Of a stretch of DNA of 64,000 nucleotides, positions 9,085 to 19,098 are shown one piece after another; the first letter of the stretch is position 1; every line of letters begins with the position of its first letter. The translations under genes were made by a program, and so were the position numbers. The stretch is from the NCBI RefSeq assembly GCF_014203735.1, contig NZ_JACHJQ010000016.1:17472-81471 (forward strand), given 5' to 3'. A model generated the notes under the pieces. It was given only the letters and a program-made list of their open reading frames with translations. It did no database searches and was not told where the DNA came from. Origin of the DNA: Actinophytocola algeriensis (GTDB lineage Bacteria > Actinomycetota > Actinomycetes > Mycobacteriales > Pseudonocardiaceae).

Positions 9085-11165
9085 GCGACCTGCTGCGCCC
9101 CGTCGCCATCGGCCGCGACCTGGTCCGCCGGGACGGCATGGACAAGGTCACCGGCCGCGCCCGTTACGCCTACGAGGCCGACGTCCCCAACGCCTCCTAC
9201 TGCCGCCTCGTGCAGACCACCGTCGCCCGCGGCCGAGTCGAGGCGATGCACACCGACGCCGCCCGGCAGGTCGACGGGGTGCGGGCGGTCATCACCCCGT
9301 TCACCGCCGAGTCGCTGCACACCGACGGGGGCGAGCTGGCCGTGCTGCAGGACCAGGAGATCGCCTTCCGCGGGCAGGTGATCGGTCTGGTCGTCGCCGA
9401 CACCGCCGAGGCCGCCCTGCGAGCAGCCGAACTCGTCGAGGTCACCTGCTCGACCGCCCCGCACGACGTGGCGCTGTCGGCGGACCGGGACGACCTGTAC
9501 AAGCCGGAGAAGGTCAACCCGTCCTACGAGACCGACACCAGCGACGGCGACGTCGACGTCGCGATGGCGGCCGCCGAGGTCACGGTCGAGCAGACCTACA
9601 CCACGGCGATGTACCACAACAACCCGCTCGAACCTCACGCCACGACCGCGTTCTGGGACGGCGAGCACCTCACCGTGTGGGACTCCACGCAAGGCGTCCA
9701 CCCCACCCGTGCCGTGCTCGCGGACCTGTTCGACCTCGACAAGGAACACGTCCGGGTGATCTGCCCGTACGTCGGCGGCGGGTTCGGCTCCAAGGGCGAA
9801 CCGCACGTCCACGTCGTCCTCGCGGCCATGGCCGCCCGCGCCGTCCCCGGACGTCACGTCAAGCTCGCGCTCACCCGCCAGCAGATGTTCTCCCTCGCCG
9901 GGCACCGCACCCCGACCATCCAGCGCATGCGCCTGGCCGCCGACCGGATCGGCCACCTGTCCGGGATCGCGATCGACGTGGTCGAGCACACCGCGAAGAT
10001 GAAGGAGTACGCCGAGCAGACCGGCGTGCCCACCCGCATGATGTACGCCGCCCCCAACCGCGCCACCACCCACCGCCTCGCCGCGCTCGACGTCCCCGCG
10101 CCGTCCTGGATGCGCGCCCCCGGCGAGTGCCCCGGCATGTTCGGGCCCGAGGTCGCCATGGACGAACTCGCCGAGGCCCTCGGCATCGACCCGATCGAAC
10201 TGCGGATCCGCAACGAACCCGACGTCGACCCCGAGACCGGCCACCCGTTCTCCAGCCGCAACCTCGTCACCTGCCTCCGCGAGGGCGCGGCCCGCTTCGG
10301 GTGGGCCGACCGCGATCCCCGGCCCCGCGCGCGGGAGGAGGACGGCTGGTACGTGGGCACCGGTGTCGCGTCCTCGGTGTACCCGGTCAACCGGATGGCC
10401 GAGTCGACGGCCACCATCCGGTTCGAACGGGGCGCCTACGTCGTGGAGATCGGCGCGGCGGATCTGGGCACCGGCACGTGGACCACCCTGGCCCAGATCG
10501 CCGCCGACGCCCTCGGCGTGGACGTCGAGGACGTGTCGGTGCGCATCGGCGACACCCGCTACCCGGTCGCGTCCGTCGCGGGCGGGTCGTCGGGCATGAC
10601 CACGTGGGGTTCCGCCGTCGTCAACGCCGCCCGCGCCTTCCGCGACAAACACGGCAGCGCACCCGCCGACGGTGCCGAGGCCGACGGCAGCACCGAGGAC
10701 AACCCGGCCACCGAGCAGTACGCGATGTACGCCTTCGGCGCCCAGTTCGTCGAAGCCCACGTCCACCGCGACACCGGCGAGATCCGCGTGCCGCGCCTGC
10801 TCGGCGTGTTCGCTGCCGGCCGCATCATCAACCCCCGCACCGCCCGCTCCCAGTTCATCGGCGGCATGACCATGGGCCTGTCCATGGCGCTGCACGAGAA
10901 CAGCGTGCTCGATCCGCGCCACGGCCACGTCGTCAACCACGACCTGGCCGAGTACCACATCACCACCTGCGCCGACGTCACCGACATCGAGGCCACCTGG
11001 CTCGACGAGCACGACCCCCACGTCAACCCCATGGGCACCAAGGGCATCGGCGAGATCGGCATCGTCGGCACCGCCGCCGCGGTCGTCAACGCCGTCCACC
11101 ACGCCATCGGCATCCGCGTCCGCGACCTCCCCGTCACCCTCGACAAGCTCCTACCTGGGCTGTGA
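9081..11165 (+). CDS. Xanthine/aldehyde oxidase-type molybdopterin-binding subunit (YagR-like)
   Basis: 694 residues from an ATG overlapping the FAD-subunit stop (ATGA). The N-terminal hammerhead domain (RRDGMDKVTGRARYAYEADV) is followed by the molybdopterin-binding domain with VGGGFGSKG and the C-terminal GTKGIGEIGIVG, where the last Glu region corresponds to the catalytic base of the family. Substrates in YagTSR homologues are aromatic aldehydes or purines; an aldehyde dehydrogenase gene just downstream fits an aldehyde-oxidising role, by inference. No MocA-type cofactor-insertion gene is seen in the window. Confidence 0.92.
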   Translation: MSDLLRPVAIGRDLVRRDGMDKVTGRARYAYEADVPNASYCRLVQTTVARGRVEAMHTDAARQVDGVRAVITPFTAESLHTDGGELAVLQDQEIAFRGQVIGLVVADTAEAALRAAELVEVTCSTAPHDVALSADRDDLYKPEKVNPSYETDTSDGDVDVAMAAAEVTVEQTYTTAMYHNNPLEPHATTAFWDGEHLTVWDSTQGVHPTRAVLADLFDLDKEHVRVICPYVGGGFGSKGEPHVHVVLAAMAARAVPGRHVKLALTRQQMFSLAGHRTPTIQRMRLAADRIGHLSGIAIDVVEHTAKMKEYAEQTGVPTRMMYAAPNRATTHRLAALDVPAPSWMRAPGECPGMFGPEVAMDELAEALGIDPIELRIRNEPDVDPETGHPFSSRNLVTCLREGAARFGWADRDPRPRAREEDGWYVGTGVASSVYPVNRMAESTATIRFERGAYVVEIGAADLGTGTWTTLAQIAADALGVDVEDVSVRIGDTRYPVASVAGGSSGMTTWGSAVVNAARAFRDKHGSAPADGAEADGSTEDNPATEQYAMYAFGAQFVEAHVHRDTGEIRVPRLLGVFAAGRIINPRTARSQFIGGMTMGLSMALHENSVLDPRHGHVVNHDLAEYHITTCADVTDIEATWLDEHDPHVNPMGTKGIGEIGIVGTAAAVVNAVHHAIGIRVRDLPVTLDKLLPGL

Positions 11166-11168
11166 ACC

Positions 11169-11372
11169 ATGACGAACTCATCCGACGACGGACCGACCCT
11201 GCCGGTCAGCGACGAGGAGTTGGCGCGGCTGCGGCAGCGCGCTGATCAGGTCGGCATCCAGGGACATGCGGAGATGTCCGCCGAACAGCTCCGGAAGGCG
11301 ATAGCCGAGCGGCACCGGGGCGCCGACCCGCACCAGGCCGAAATCGTGGCCCGGCGCGAGGACAGCGGTTGA
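11169..11372 (+). CDS. Small Rho_N/SAP-like protein
   Basis: 67 residues, three bases after the molybdenum subunit. RQRADQVGIQGHAEMSAEQL with the following KAIAE matches the helix-turn-helix of Rho_N/SAP-like motifs (hydroxyl-rich turn MSxEQL). Nucleic-acid binding is inferred only from the motif. It is the second protein of this type in the window after the one at 2790-3360. Confidence 0.6.
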   Translation: MTNSSDDGPTLPVSDEELARLRQRADQVGIQGHAEMSAEQLRKAIAERHRGADPHQAEIVARREDSG

Positions 11373-11395
11373 ATCCGTTACGGAACGAGGGCCCC

Positions 11396-12851
11396 ATGGG
11401 CCTGCTCGACAAGGACGTGTGGGCCGGGAAGGTCTTCACCGGCAGCTGGGTCGACACCGGCGCGACGATGCAGTCGACCGAACCCGCGACCGGGGATGTC
11501 CTCGGGGAGGTCGGCACCGCTTCCGCCGACGAGCTGTCCCGCTCGGCCGCCGCGGCGTCCGAGGCGGGCCGGGCGTGGGCGGCTGCGGACTACCGGGAGC
11601 GGGCCGCGGTGCTGCGGCGCGCGGCGGAGCTGTTCGCCGAGCACCGCGACGAGATCACCACCTGGCTGGTCCGGGAGGCCGGAAAAGCCAGGGGCGCGGC
11701 CCAGCTGGACATGGACCTCGCGCTGGACGAACTGCGCGAGGCCGCCGCACTGCCCAGCAACGCGTGGGGCGCGCTGCTGCCCACCACCCAGCCCGGCGGA
11801 TCAGCATCGCCCGGCGCGTCCCTTACGGGGTGGTGGCCGTGATCGCGCCGTGGAACTTCCCGATGGTGCTCGCGATGCGGTCCGTGGCACCGGCGCTCGC
11901 GACCGGGAACGCCGTGGTGCTCAAGCCGGCGAGCGAGACCGCGATCTGCTGCGGGGTGGTGATCGCGCGCGTGTTCGAGGAGGCCGGGTTGCCCGCGGGA
12001 GTGCTGCACATGCTGCCCGGCAAGGGCAGCGAGCTGGGCACGGCGGTCGCCGAGGACCCGAACATCGGCATGATCTCGTTCACCGGCTCCACCCCGGTCG
12101 GCCGCACCCTGTCCGAGGCGGCGGGCAAGCACCTCAAGAAGATGGTGTCCGAGCTGGGCGGCAACAACGCGTTCGTGGTCCTCGACGACGTCGACGTAAC
12201 GGCCGCCGCGGCCGCCGGCGCGTTCGGCAGCTTCGTCCACCAGGGACAGGTGTGCATGGCCGTCGGCCGCCACCTGGTGGCCGAGTCCATCGCCGAGGAC
12301 TACGTCGCCGCACTGGCCGAGCGGGCGGACAGCCTGACCGTCGGCGACCCCCGCGAGGACGTCCACCTCGGACCGGTCATCAACTCCTCGCAGGTGGAGC
12401 ACATCGAGGACATCTTCGGCCGGACCAGGGACGCGGGCGCCACCGTCGCCGCGGGCGGCACCCGCGACGGCCTGTTCATGCGGCCCACCGTGCTCTCCGG
12501 TGTCACCCCGGACATGCCGGCGTTCACCGAGGAGATCTTCGGGCCCGTCGCGGTGGTGACGACATTCCGCACCGAGGAGGAGGCGATCCGGCTGGCCAAC
12601 TCGACCCCCTACGCCTCGTCGCCGGTGTCCACAGTGGATCCGCGGCACGCGCCCGAGCGTTCGGGGAGCTACTACACGCCGGAATGGTCCACATCAACGA
12701 CCAGACCGTGAACGACGAGACCATCGCGCCGTTCGGCGGCATCGGCGACTCCGGCGGCACCAGTCGGTTCGGCGCGTTCGTCAACCTCGACGAGTTCACC
12801 CGCTGGCAGTGGCTCACCCTCCGCGACGAGCAAAGCACACCACAGCTCTGA
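11396..12851 (+). pseudogene. Aldehyde dehydrogenase (benzaldehyde dehydrogenase-like), two frameshifts
   Basis: MGLLDKDVWAGKVFTGSWVD starts at 11396. The frame shifts near 11800 (one base missing between PGG and RISIARRVPYG). It continues through VAVIAPWNFPMVLA, the catalytic Glu in VSELGGNNAFVV and the catalytic Cys in QGQVCMAVGR, then shifts again near 12615 (STPY to LVAGVHSGSA) and ends at 12851. All active-site residues are present and each shift needs only one added base, so the gene may be intact in the living strain. It lies downstream of an aldehyde-oxidase operon, so both enzymes may act on related aldehydes. Confidence 0.8.
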
Positions 12852-12889
12852 CCGGTTTCGCGGGTTCGGCGCCGGGTAGCCGAACGGCC

Positions 12890-13839
12890 ATGGCACGTGC
12901 GGTGGTGATCGAGGAGTTCGGCGGCCCGGAGGTGCTCACCCTCAGCGAGGTCGAACGACCCCAACCGGGGCCGGGGCAGATGCTCGTCCGGGTGATGGCG
13001 TCGGGCACCAACCCGGTGGAGGCCAAGATCCGCCAGGGCAAGGCCATCCCCGCCCTGCCCCTGCCCGCGGTGCTCGGCGGCGACGTGTCCGGAGTGGTCG
13101 AGTCGGTCGGTGCTGGTGTCACGGACCTGACCCCCGGCGACGAGGTCTATTACACCCCGGAGATGAACTCCCGCGCCGGCAGCTACGCCGACTACAACGT
13201 CGCCGCCGCCGACATCGTGGCGCTCAAGCCGCACAACCTGAGCCACACCGAGGCCGTCGCGATCCCCCTCGCCGGCGGCACCGCGTGGGAGGCGATCGTG
13301 CGCCGCCTGGCCGTGCGTCCCGGCGAGACCGTCCTGATCCACGCGGGCGCGGGCGGCGTCGGGTCGTTCGCGGTGCAGTTCGCCGTAGCCGCGGGCGCGC
13401 AGGTCCTCGCGACCGTCGGCACCGACGACCAACAGCTGCTCACCGACCTCGGCGCCACCGCCATCGACTACACGACCCAGGACGTCGTCGACGCCGCCCT
13501 CGACCACACCGACGGGTCCGGGGTGGACGCCGTCCTCGACCTCGTCGGCGGCGAGAACCTGGTCACCAGCGCGACCGCCACCCGCCCGTTCGGCCGAATC
13601 GCCACCGTGCTCGCCCCCCCGCCGGCGAGCTCGCCCCGCTCTACCAGCGCAACCAGCAACTGCACGGCATCATGCTCACCCGCGAACGCCGCCGCCTCGA
13701 CGAGATGCGGCCCGTGTTCGAACGCGGCCAGGTGCGTCCCGTGATCTCCGAGGTGCTCCCGCTCGAGGAGGTCCGCCGCGCCCACGAACGCCTCGACTCC
13801 GGGCACGGCACCGGCAAGACCGTCCTCGACCTCAGCTGA
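12890..13839 (+). pseudogene. NADPH:quinone oxidoreductase, zinc-free MDR family, frameshift in a C7 run
   Basis: MARAVVIEEFGGPEVLTLSE at 12890 opens a GroES-like domain. The Rossmann fold follows with IHAGAGGVGSFAVQFA, the NADPH-binding loop. The frame ends wrongly at seven C's at 13614-13620; adding one C restores VLAPPAGELAPLYQRNQ and the reading continues to the normal end TGKTVLDLS at 13839. No zinc ligands are seen. The homopolymer position makes a sequencing error likely. A complete protein would be 316 residues. Confidence 0.8.
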
Positions 13840-13869
13840 CCCACCCCGAACCCCAGGAGGAGAACCCGC

Positions 13870-14787
13870 ATGGCGCCACTCGCGTCCGGGAAGCAGTTCG
13901 AGATCGGCAGCGGCGACCAGCACGCCGTGATCGTCGAGGTCGGTGGCGGGATACGCGAGTACACCCACCGGAACCGGCCGGTCCTGGACCCCTACCCACC
14001 GGACGCGATGGCCGACGGCGCACACGGCGCACCACTGATCCCCTGGCCCAACCGCATCGGCCACGGCCAGTACCGCTTCGGCGACACCGACTACCAGCTC
14101 GCGCTGACCGAACCGGAGAAGAACAACGCCATCCACGGGCTCCTGCTCTGGCGGCCGTGGGAAGTGGCGGACCACCGCGCCGACGAGGTGACGGTGGGTG
14201 CCCACATTCACCCGATGCAGGGCTACCCGTTCCACCTCGAGGTGACCGTGCGCTACGCCCTGTCCGCCGACGGGCTGACCGTCACCACCACCGCGACCAA
14301 CACCGGTGACACCACCGCGCCCTACGGCTGCGGCCAGCACCCCTACCTCTCCCCCGGCACCGGCCACATCGACGACGCCCACCTCCAGCTCGACGCCGCC
14401 ACCCGGATCGTCACCGACCCCGAACGCCAGCTCCCCACCGGCACCGAACCGGTCGACGGCACCCCCTACGACTTCCGCCGCCCCCGGCCGGTCGGCGACC
14501 TCGCCATCGACTACCCGTTCACCGACCTCGCCCGGGACGACCAGGGCCGGGCCCGGGTCCGCCTCCAGGGCACCGACGGCGCGACCGCCGAACTCTGGGT
14601 CGACCACACCTACCCGATCATCGAGCTTTTCACCGGCGACACCCTCGTCCCCGACCGCCGCCGACGAGGCCTGGGCGTCGAACCCATGACCTGCCCACCA
14701 GACGCCTTCCGCACCGGCGACCGATTGCGGCACCTCGAACCAGGCGACACCGCCACCACCACATGGGGCGCACGGCTCTCCGGCTAG
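13870..14787 (+). CDS. galM: Aldose 1-epimerase
   Basis: 305 residues, with AGGAGG about 8 bases before the ATG. Mutarotase features: NRIGHGQYRFG, the His in NNAIHGLLL, the second His in CGQHPYLSPGTG and the Glu in the C-terminal GLGVEPMTCPPDAF that acts as base. It converts between alpha and beta anomers of free aldoses in the cytosol. It lies 30 bases after the quinone oxidoreductase and converges with the gene at 14803. The symbol is by family; substrate range is not known. Confidence 0.85.
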   Translation: MAPLASGKQFEIGSGDQHAVIVEVGGGIREYTHRNRPVLDPYPPDAMADGAHGAPLIPWPNRIGHGQYRFGDTDYQLALTEPEKNNAIHGLLLWRPWEVADHRADEVTVGAHIHPMQGYPFHLEVTVRYALSADGLTVTTTATNTGDTTAPYGCGQHPYLSPGTGHIDDAHLQLDAATRIVTDPERQLPTGTEPVDGTPYDFRRPRPVGDLAIDYPFTDLARDDQGRARVRLQGTDGATAELWVDHTYPIIELFTGDTLVPDRRRRGLGVEPMTCPPDAFRTGDRLRHLEPGDTATTTWGARLSG

Positions 14788-14802
14788 CGACCCGGCAAAG
14801 GG

Positions 14803-15288
14803 TCACTTCATCACGGTCACCCCGGCACCCACGACCATGACCTCCCGCTGGGACAGCACATCGGGGGTGACCTCCGCCACCAGCGGACCGGCGGCGAGGA
14901 TGACGCGACGCGCGGTGTAAGCAGCGTTCTGCCACACCTCGTCGGCGCTCAAGTCGTAGTCGCCGCGTAACCGCAGATCGGGGCGGACCGTCGCCACGGG
15001 CGCGGATGTCGGCGCGAACGGGCAGCTGAAGACCATCAGCGTCATGCCGTGCGCATCAGTCGTGACATCGACGGCCAGGTAGCGCGAGATCGGCAGCCGT
15101 ACTGCCTGGTCGTGCCCGGGAGCACGCACGAAGCCGATCGCCTCGAACAGGGTGCGGTCCAGCCCCGCGATCGGGATGTAGACCGCCGGCGCGGGCAGGC
15201 CCAACCGGCGATAGTCCAGACGAACCCACGGCTCGCGGCCGAGCTGTCGTGATGCCTCTGGTGAAGCCAATGGTCGTTCCTCTTTCAC
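14803..15288 (-). CDS. Conserved hypothetical protein
   Basis: 161 residues from a GTG. No signal peptide or membrane helix. Two stretches look structured: YIPIAGLDRTLFEAIGF and RYLAVDVTTDAHGMTLMVFS, both beta-rich. I do not recognise a family. It lies 24 bases downstream of the metallothionein-like gene on the same strand and may share its transcript. Codon use is as in neighbours, which supports a real gene. Confidence 0.5.
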   Translation of the reverse strand: MKEERPLASPEASRQLGREPWVRLDYRRLGLPAPAVYIPIAGLDRTLFEAIGFVRAPGHDQAVRLPISRYLAVDVTTDAHGMTLMVFSCPFAPTSAPVATVRPDLRLRGDYDLSADEVWQNAAYTARRVILAAGPLVAEVTPDVLSQREVMVVGAGVTVMK

Positions 15289-15312
15289 CGGGTCGCGCGG
15301 CGTGTGCGGTGG

Positions 15313-15564
15313 TCAGGCCCGGTCCCGGATCTCCTCGGCGCCGGCCTGCCTGGCGCAGTGCGCGCAGCAGAAGAACTGCCCGCCGGCCTGCACCCCGTGT
15401 CCGATCACCTTGCACTGGCAGTGCTCACAGATCGGGGCGAGCTTGTGGATCGCGCACTCGAAGCTGTCGAAGACGTGCACCGCACCCTGCGCGTGGACCT
15501 CGAAGGCGAGGTCGTAGTCGTTGCCGCACACTTCGCACCGGGTGCCGGTGTTGGTGGTGTCCAT
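15313..15564 (-). CDS. Prokaryotic metallothionein-like/zinc-ribbon protein
   Basis: 83 residues from the ATG at 15564 (MDTTNTGTRCEVCGNDYDLA). Four Cys/His groups are seen: CEVCG, FECAIH, CEHCQCK, FFCCAHCARQ. This suits two structural metal sites of the type annotated as prokaryotic metallothionein in actinomycetes, often found beside stress and ANTAR genes. An upstream extension to 15597 is open but adds residues unlike the family. Role in metal buffering or protein contacts is inferred. Confidence 0.7.
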   Translation of the reverse strand: MDTTNTGTRCEVCGNDYDLAFEVHAQGAVHVFDSFECAIHKLAPICEHCQCKVIGHGVQAGGQFFCCAHCARQAGAEEIRDRA

Positions 15565-15646
15565 GCACCGGGACGTACCCGACGCCGGGCGGTTCATTCG
15601 CCGTCGATCAGGGCATGGTGGCGGCTACCTGGGGTAACCGGCTCGC

Positions 15647-17983
15647 ATGACGACCACGGCGAGGTCCGCCACCGACGTGTCCAGCCGCTACCGGCGTGCG
15701 GCCGACTACGCCGCCGCCGCGATGATCTACCTGAAGGACAACGTGCTGCTGCGCGAGCCGTTGCGGCGCGAGCACCTCAAGCCGCGGCTGCTGGGGCACT
15801 GGGGAACCTGTCCCGGCATCACGTTCCTCTACGCCGGGCTCAACGGGCTGGTGCGGCGGACCGGGCGGCGGACGTTGCTCGTCACCGGCCCCGGGCACGG
15901 GGCGCCCGCGGTGCACGCGAACCTGTGGCTGGAAAGCACCCACGCCGAGCTGGACCCCGCGCTGGGCCGGGACGGTAACGGGCTGGCGGAGCTGGTGCGG
16001 CGGTTCTCCTGGCCGGGCGGTTTCCCCAGCCACCTCTCCCCCGAGGTGCCCGGGGTGATCCACGAGGGCGGCGAGCTGGGCTACGCCCTGGCCACCGCGT
16101 TCGGCGCGGCACTCGACAACCCCGACCTCACGGTCGCCTGCCTGGTCGGCGACGGCGAGGCCGAGACCGGCCCTACCGCGGGCTCGTGGCACGCGAGCAA
16201 GTTCCTCGACCCGAGGACCGACGGCGCGGTGCTGCCGGTCCTGCACGTCAACGGCTACAAGATCTCCTCACCGACGATCTACGGCTGCATGAGCGACGAG
16301 GAACTCACCGCGTACTTCTCCGGCGCGGGCTGGTCCCCCTACGTCCTCGACGTCACGACCACCGACGACCCGGACGCGCTGCTGGCCGAGACGCTCGACC
16401 TGGCGCACGCCGAGATCGCGGCGGTGCGGGAGCGCTGGACGCCAGGGGAACGGGCGGTGTGGCCGATGATCGTGCTGCGCTCCCCGAAGGGCTGGGGCGT
16501 GCCCGCCGAGGACACCGAGGGACAGCCCCTGGAGGGCACGTTCCACGCACACCAGGTGCCCCTCGGCGGCGTGCACGACGACGACGCGGAACTCGCCCTG
16601 CTGGAGCGGTGGCTGCGGTCCTACCGGCCTGACGAGCTGTTCGACGACGACGGCCGCCCGCACGACGACCTGCTCGCCGACCTGCCGCCCGAGCACCTGC
16701 GGCTGGGCCGGGTACCCGAGGCGAACGGCGGGCAGCTGCGCCGCGACCTGCCACTGCCCGACGTCGCACGGTTCGCCGTCGACGTGCCGGCCCCGGGCGC
16801 TGGTTCGGCGAGCCCCACCGGCACGACGGGGACGTGGCTCGCCGAGCTGATGTCCGCGACCGAGGACCAGCGCGACTTCCGCGTGCTGTGCCCGGACGAG
16901 CTCGCCTCCAACAAGCTCGACGCGCTCCTCGAGGCCACCGACCGGGCGTTCACCTGGCCGGTGCCCGGCTACGCCGAGCACCTCGCCCCCGGCGGCCGGG
17001 TCATGGAGGTCCTCTCCGAGCACCTGTGCCAGGGCTGGCTGCAGGGCTACCTGCTCACCGGCCGCCACGCCCTGTTCCCCTGCTACGAGGCGTTCGCCTC
17101 GATCGTCGACAGCATGGTCAACCAGTACGCCAAGTTCCTCAAGATCGCGGGCGAGGTGCCGTGGCGGGCCTCCGTCGCGAGCGCGAACTACCTGCTGACC
17201 AGCGAAGGGTGGCGCCAGGAGCACAACGGCTACAGCCACCAGGGCCCGGGCTTCCTGAACAACCTGCTCACCAAGAAGGCCTCCGTCGCACGCGTCTACC
17301 TGCCGCCGGACGCCAACACCCTGCTGGTCACCCTGCGGCACTGCCTCACCTCCACCGACCGGATCAACCTGGTGATCGCCGGCAAGAACACCGGATCGCA
17401 GTGGCTGGACCTCGACACCGCGGAACGCCACTGCGCGGCGGGCGCGGGCGTGTGGGAGTGGGCCGGCAACGGGACCGGCGACCCGCACGTCGTGCTCGCG
17501 TGCGCCGGCGGCATCCCCACCGTCGAGGTGCTGGCGGCAGCGTCGATCCTGCGGGAACGAGCACCCGACCTCGTCGTGCGGGTGGTCAACGTCGTCGACC
17601 TGCTGAGCCTCGCACCCGACACCCGGCACCCGCACGGGATGAGCGAGGCCGATTTCACCGCCTGCTACGGGCAGCGCACACCGGTGGTGTTCGGGTTCCA
17701 CGGCTACCCCTCAGCGGTGCACGAGGTGCTGCACGGCAGGCCGGACACGCAGCGGTTCCACGTCCACGGCTACCAGGAGGAAGGAACCACCACCACCCCG
17801 TACGACCTGCTGGTCAGCAACGGCATGAGCCGCCACGACCTGGCCGCCGACACCCTGCGCCGCTCAGGCCGCGGTGACCAGCTCGCCGACGAACTGCTCG
17901 CGGAGCGGGACGAGCTACGTGCCGCCGCCCACCGCGACGGCGTCGACCCAGCCGAGATCACCGACTGGCGGTGGGGCGCGTGA
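15647..17983 (+). CDS. xfp: Phosphoketolase (Xfp type)
   Basis: 778 residues, near the usual ~790-820. The thiamine-diphosphate enzyme signatures are clear: GHWGTCPGITFLYAGLN, GPGHGAPAV, SHLSPEVPGVIHEGGELGYA and the cofactor motif VGDGEAETGP. The C-terminal half has GWRQEHNGYSHQGPGFL. It splits xylulose 5-phosphate or fructose 6-phosphate with phosphate to acetyl phosphate plus an aldose phosphate. The acetate kinase gene overlaps its end (GTGA), giving a two-gene route from sugar phosphate to acetate and ATP. Confidence 0.95.
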   Translation: MTTTARSATDVSSRYRRAADYAAAAMIYLKDNVLLREPLRREHLKPRLLGHWGTCPGITFLYAGLNGLVRRTGRRTLLVTGPGHGAPAVHANLWLESTHAELDPALGRDGNGLAELVRRFSWPGGFPSHLSPEVPGVIHEGGELGYALATAFGAALDNPDLTVACLVGDGEAETGPTAGSWHASKFLDPRTDGAVLPVLHVNGYKISSPTIYGCMSDEELTAYFSGAGWSPYVLDVTTTDDPDALLAETLDLAHAEIAAVRERWTPGERAVWPMIVLRSPKGWGVPAEDTEGQPLEGTFHAHQVPLGGVHDDDAELALLERWLRSYRPDELFDDDGRPHDDLLADLPPEHLRLGRVPEANGGQLRRDLPLPDVARFAVDVPAPGAGSASPTGTTGTWLAELMSATEDQRDFRVLCPDELASNKLDALLEATDRAFTWPVPGYAEHLAPGGRVMEVLSEHLCQGWLQGYLLTGRHALFPCYEAFASIVDSMVNQYAKFLKIAGEVPWRASVASANYLLTSEGWRQEHNGYSHQGPGFLNNLLTKKASVARVYLPPDANTLLVTLRHCLTSTDRINLVIAGKNTGSQWLDLDTAERHCAAGAGVWEWAGNGTGDPHVVLACAGGIPTVEVLAAASILRERAPDLVVRVVNVVDLLSLAPDTRHPHGMSEADFTACYGQRTPVVFGFHGYPSAVHEVLHGRPDTQRFHVHGYQEEGTTTTPYDLLVSNGMSRHDLAADTLRRSGRGDQLADELLAERDELRAAAHRDGVDPAEITDWRWGA

Positions 17984-19098
17984 CCACGGTCCTGACCGTC
18001 AACGCCGGCTCCGGCAGCCTCAAGGCGCACCTGGTCGATGCCGGCACCGAGCGGGTGCGCGACGCCGTGGAGGTCGAGCAGCCACCGGACTCCGACGAGG
18101 CCGGGCAGGTGCTGGACAAGCTCCTCGACCAGGCGGACCGCGACGTGGCCGCGGTGGGGCACCGCCTCGTGCACGGCGGCCCCGACCTGCGCGCCGCCGC
18201 CGTCGTCGACGAGGACGCCGTGGCGGCCGCCCGGCGTGCGGAGTCGCTGGCGCCGCTGCACCTGCCACCCGCGTTGCGCCTCCTCGAGAAGCTGCGCGAG
18301 CGCCTGCCGGACGTACCGCACGTGCTGTGCCCGGACACCGCCTTCCACGCCGACCTCCCCGACGTCGCCGCCACCTACCCACTCCCCCTGGCGTGGCGGG
18401 AACGGCACGGCCTGCGCCGCTACGGCTTCCACGGCCTGTCCTACCGCTGGACGCTCGACCGCACCGCCCGCATCCTCGACCGGTCATCCACCGAGCTGTG
18501 CCTGCTCCTCACCCACCTGGGTGGCGGCTGCTCGGTCTGCGCGGTGCGCGAGGGCCGCAGCGTCGACACCTCCATGGGCTTCACCCCGCTGGAGGGCGTG
18601 CCCATGGCGAAGCGGTCCGGCAGCGTCGACCCCGGCATGCTGCTGTGGCTCCTGCGTCACGGCGGACTCGACGCCGACACCCTCGAAGACGGCCTCAACC
18701 ACGAGTCCGGCCTGCTCGGCCTGTCCGGCGGCCGCTCCGACGACACCCGCGACCTGGTCGCCGCCGCCGCGGACGGCGACGACACCGCCGACCTCGCACT
18801 GCGCGTGTTCACCCACAGGGTCCGCCGCGAACTCGCCGCCGCCGCGACCTCCCTACCCCGGATCGACGCACTCGTGTTCACCGGCGAGATCGGCTGGGAC
18901 CAACCAGAAGTCCGGACCGGCATCGTCGAAGGCCTGTCACTGCTCGGCATCCCCACCGACCTGACCTCCACCACCGACGGCGACGGCCTGGTCAGCCCGT
19001 CGGACGCCACGGTCCCGGTGCTCGTCGTGCAGCCCCGGGAGGAGCTCCAACTGTGCCGCGACACCATGACCGCCCTCAACCAGCAGCACGACGGATGA
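17980..19098 (+). CDS. ackA: Acetate kinase
   Basis: 372 residues from the GTG at 17980, which overlaps the phosphoketolase stop. An ASKHA-fold kinase: VLTVNAGSGSLKAHL at the N-terminus, VGHRLVHGG, RRYGFHGLSYRW, THLGGGCSVCAV, DTSMGFTPLEG and VFTGEIGWDQPEV. It is slightly short of the common ~395-400 residues. It turns acetyl phosphate and ADP into acetate and ATP. The overlap with xfp shows that the two act together; no phosphotransacetylase gene is present. Confidence 0.92.
   Translation: MTTVLTVNAGSGSLKAHLVDAGTERVRDAVEVEQPPDSDEAGQVLDKLLDQADRDVAAVGHRLVHGGPDLRAAAVVDEDAVAAARRAESLAPLHLPPALRLLEKLRERLPDVPHVLCPDTAFHADLPDVAATYPLPLAWRERHGLRRYGFHGLSYRWTLDRTARILDRSSTELCLLLTHLGGGCSVCAVREGRSVDTSMGFTPLEGVPMAKRSGSVDPGMLLWLLRHGGLDADTLEDGLNHESGLLGLSGGRSDDTRDLVAAAADGDDTADLALRVFTHRVRRELAAAATSLPRIDALVFTGEIGWDQPEVRTGIVEGLSLLGIPTDLTSTTDGDGLVSPSDATVPVLVVQPREELQLCRDTMTALNQQHDG

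Noticed and set aside
8787..11102. Very long minus-strand open frame (771 codons)
   Set aside because: It is the antisense shadow of the molybdopterin subunit; its text is Gly/Val/Arg-rich low-complexity without domains.
14790..14805. Small GACCC-GGCAAA-GGGTC hairpin between galM and the convergent gene
   Set aside because: Only a 5-bp stem overlapping a gene end; too weak to call a terminator.
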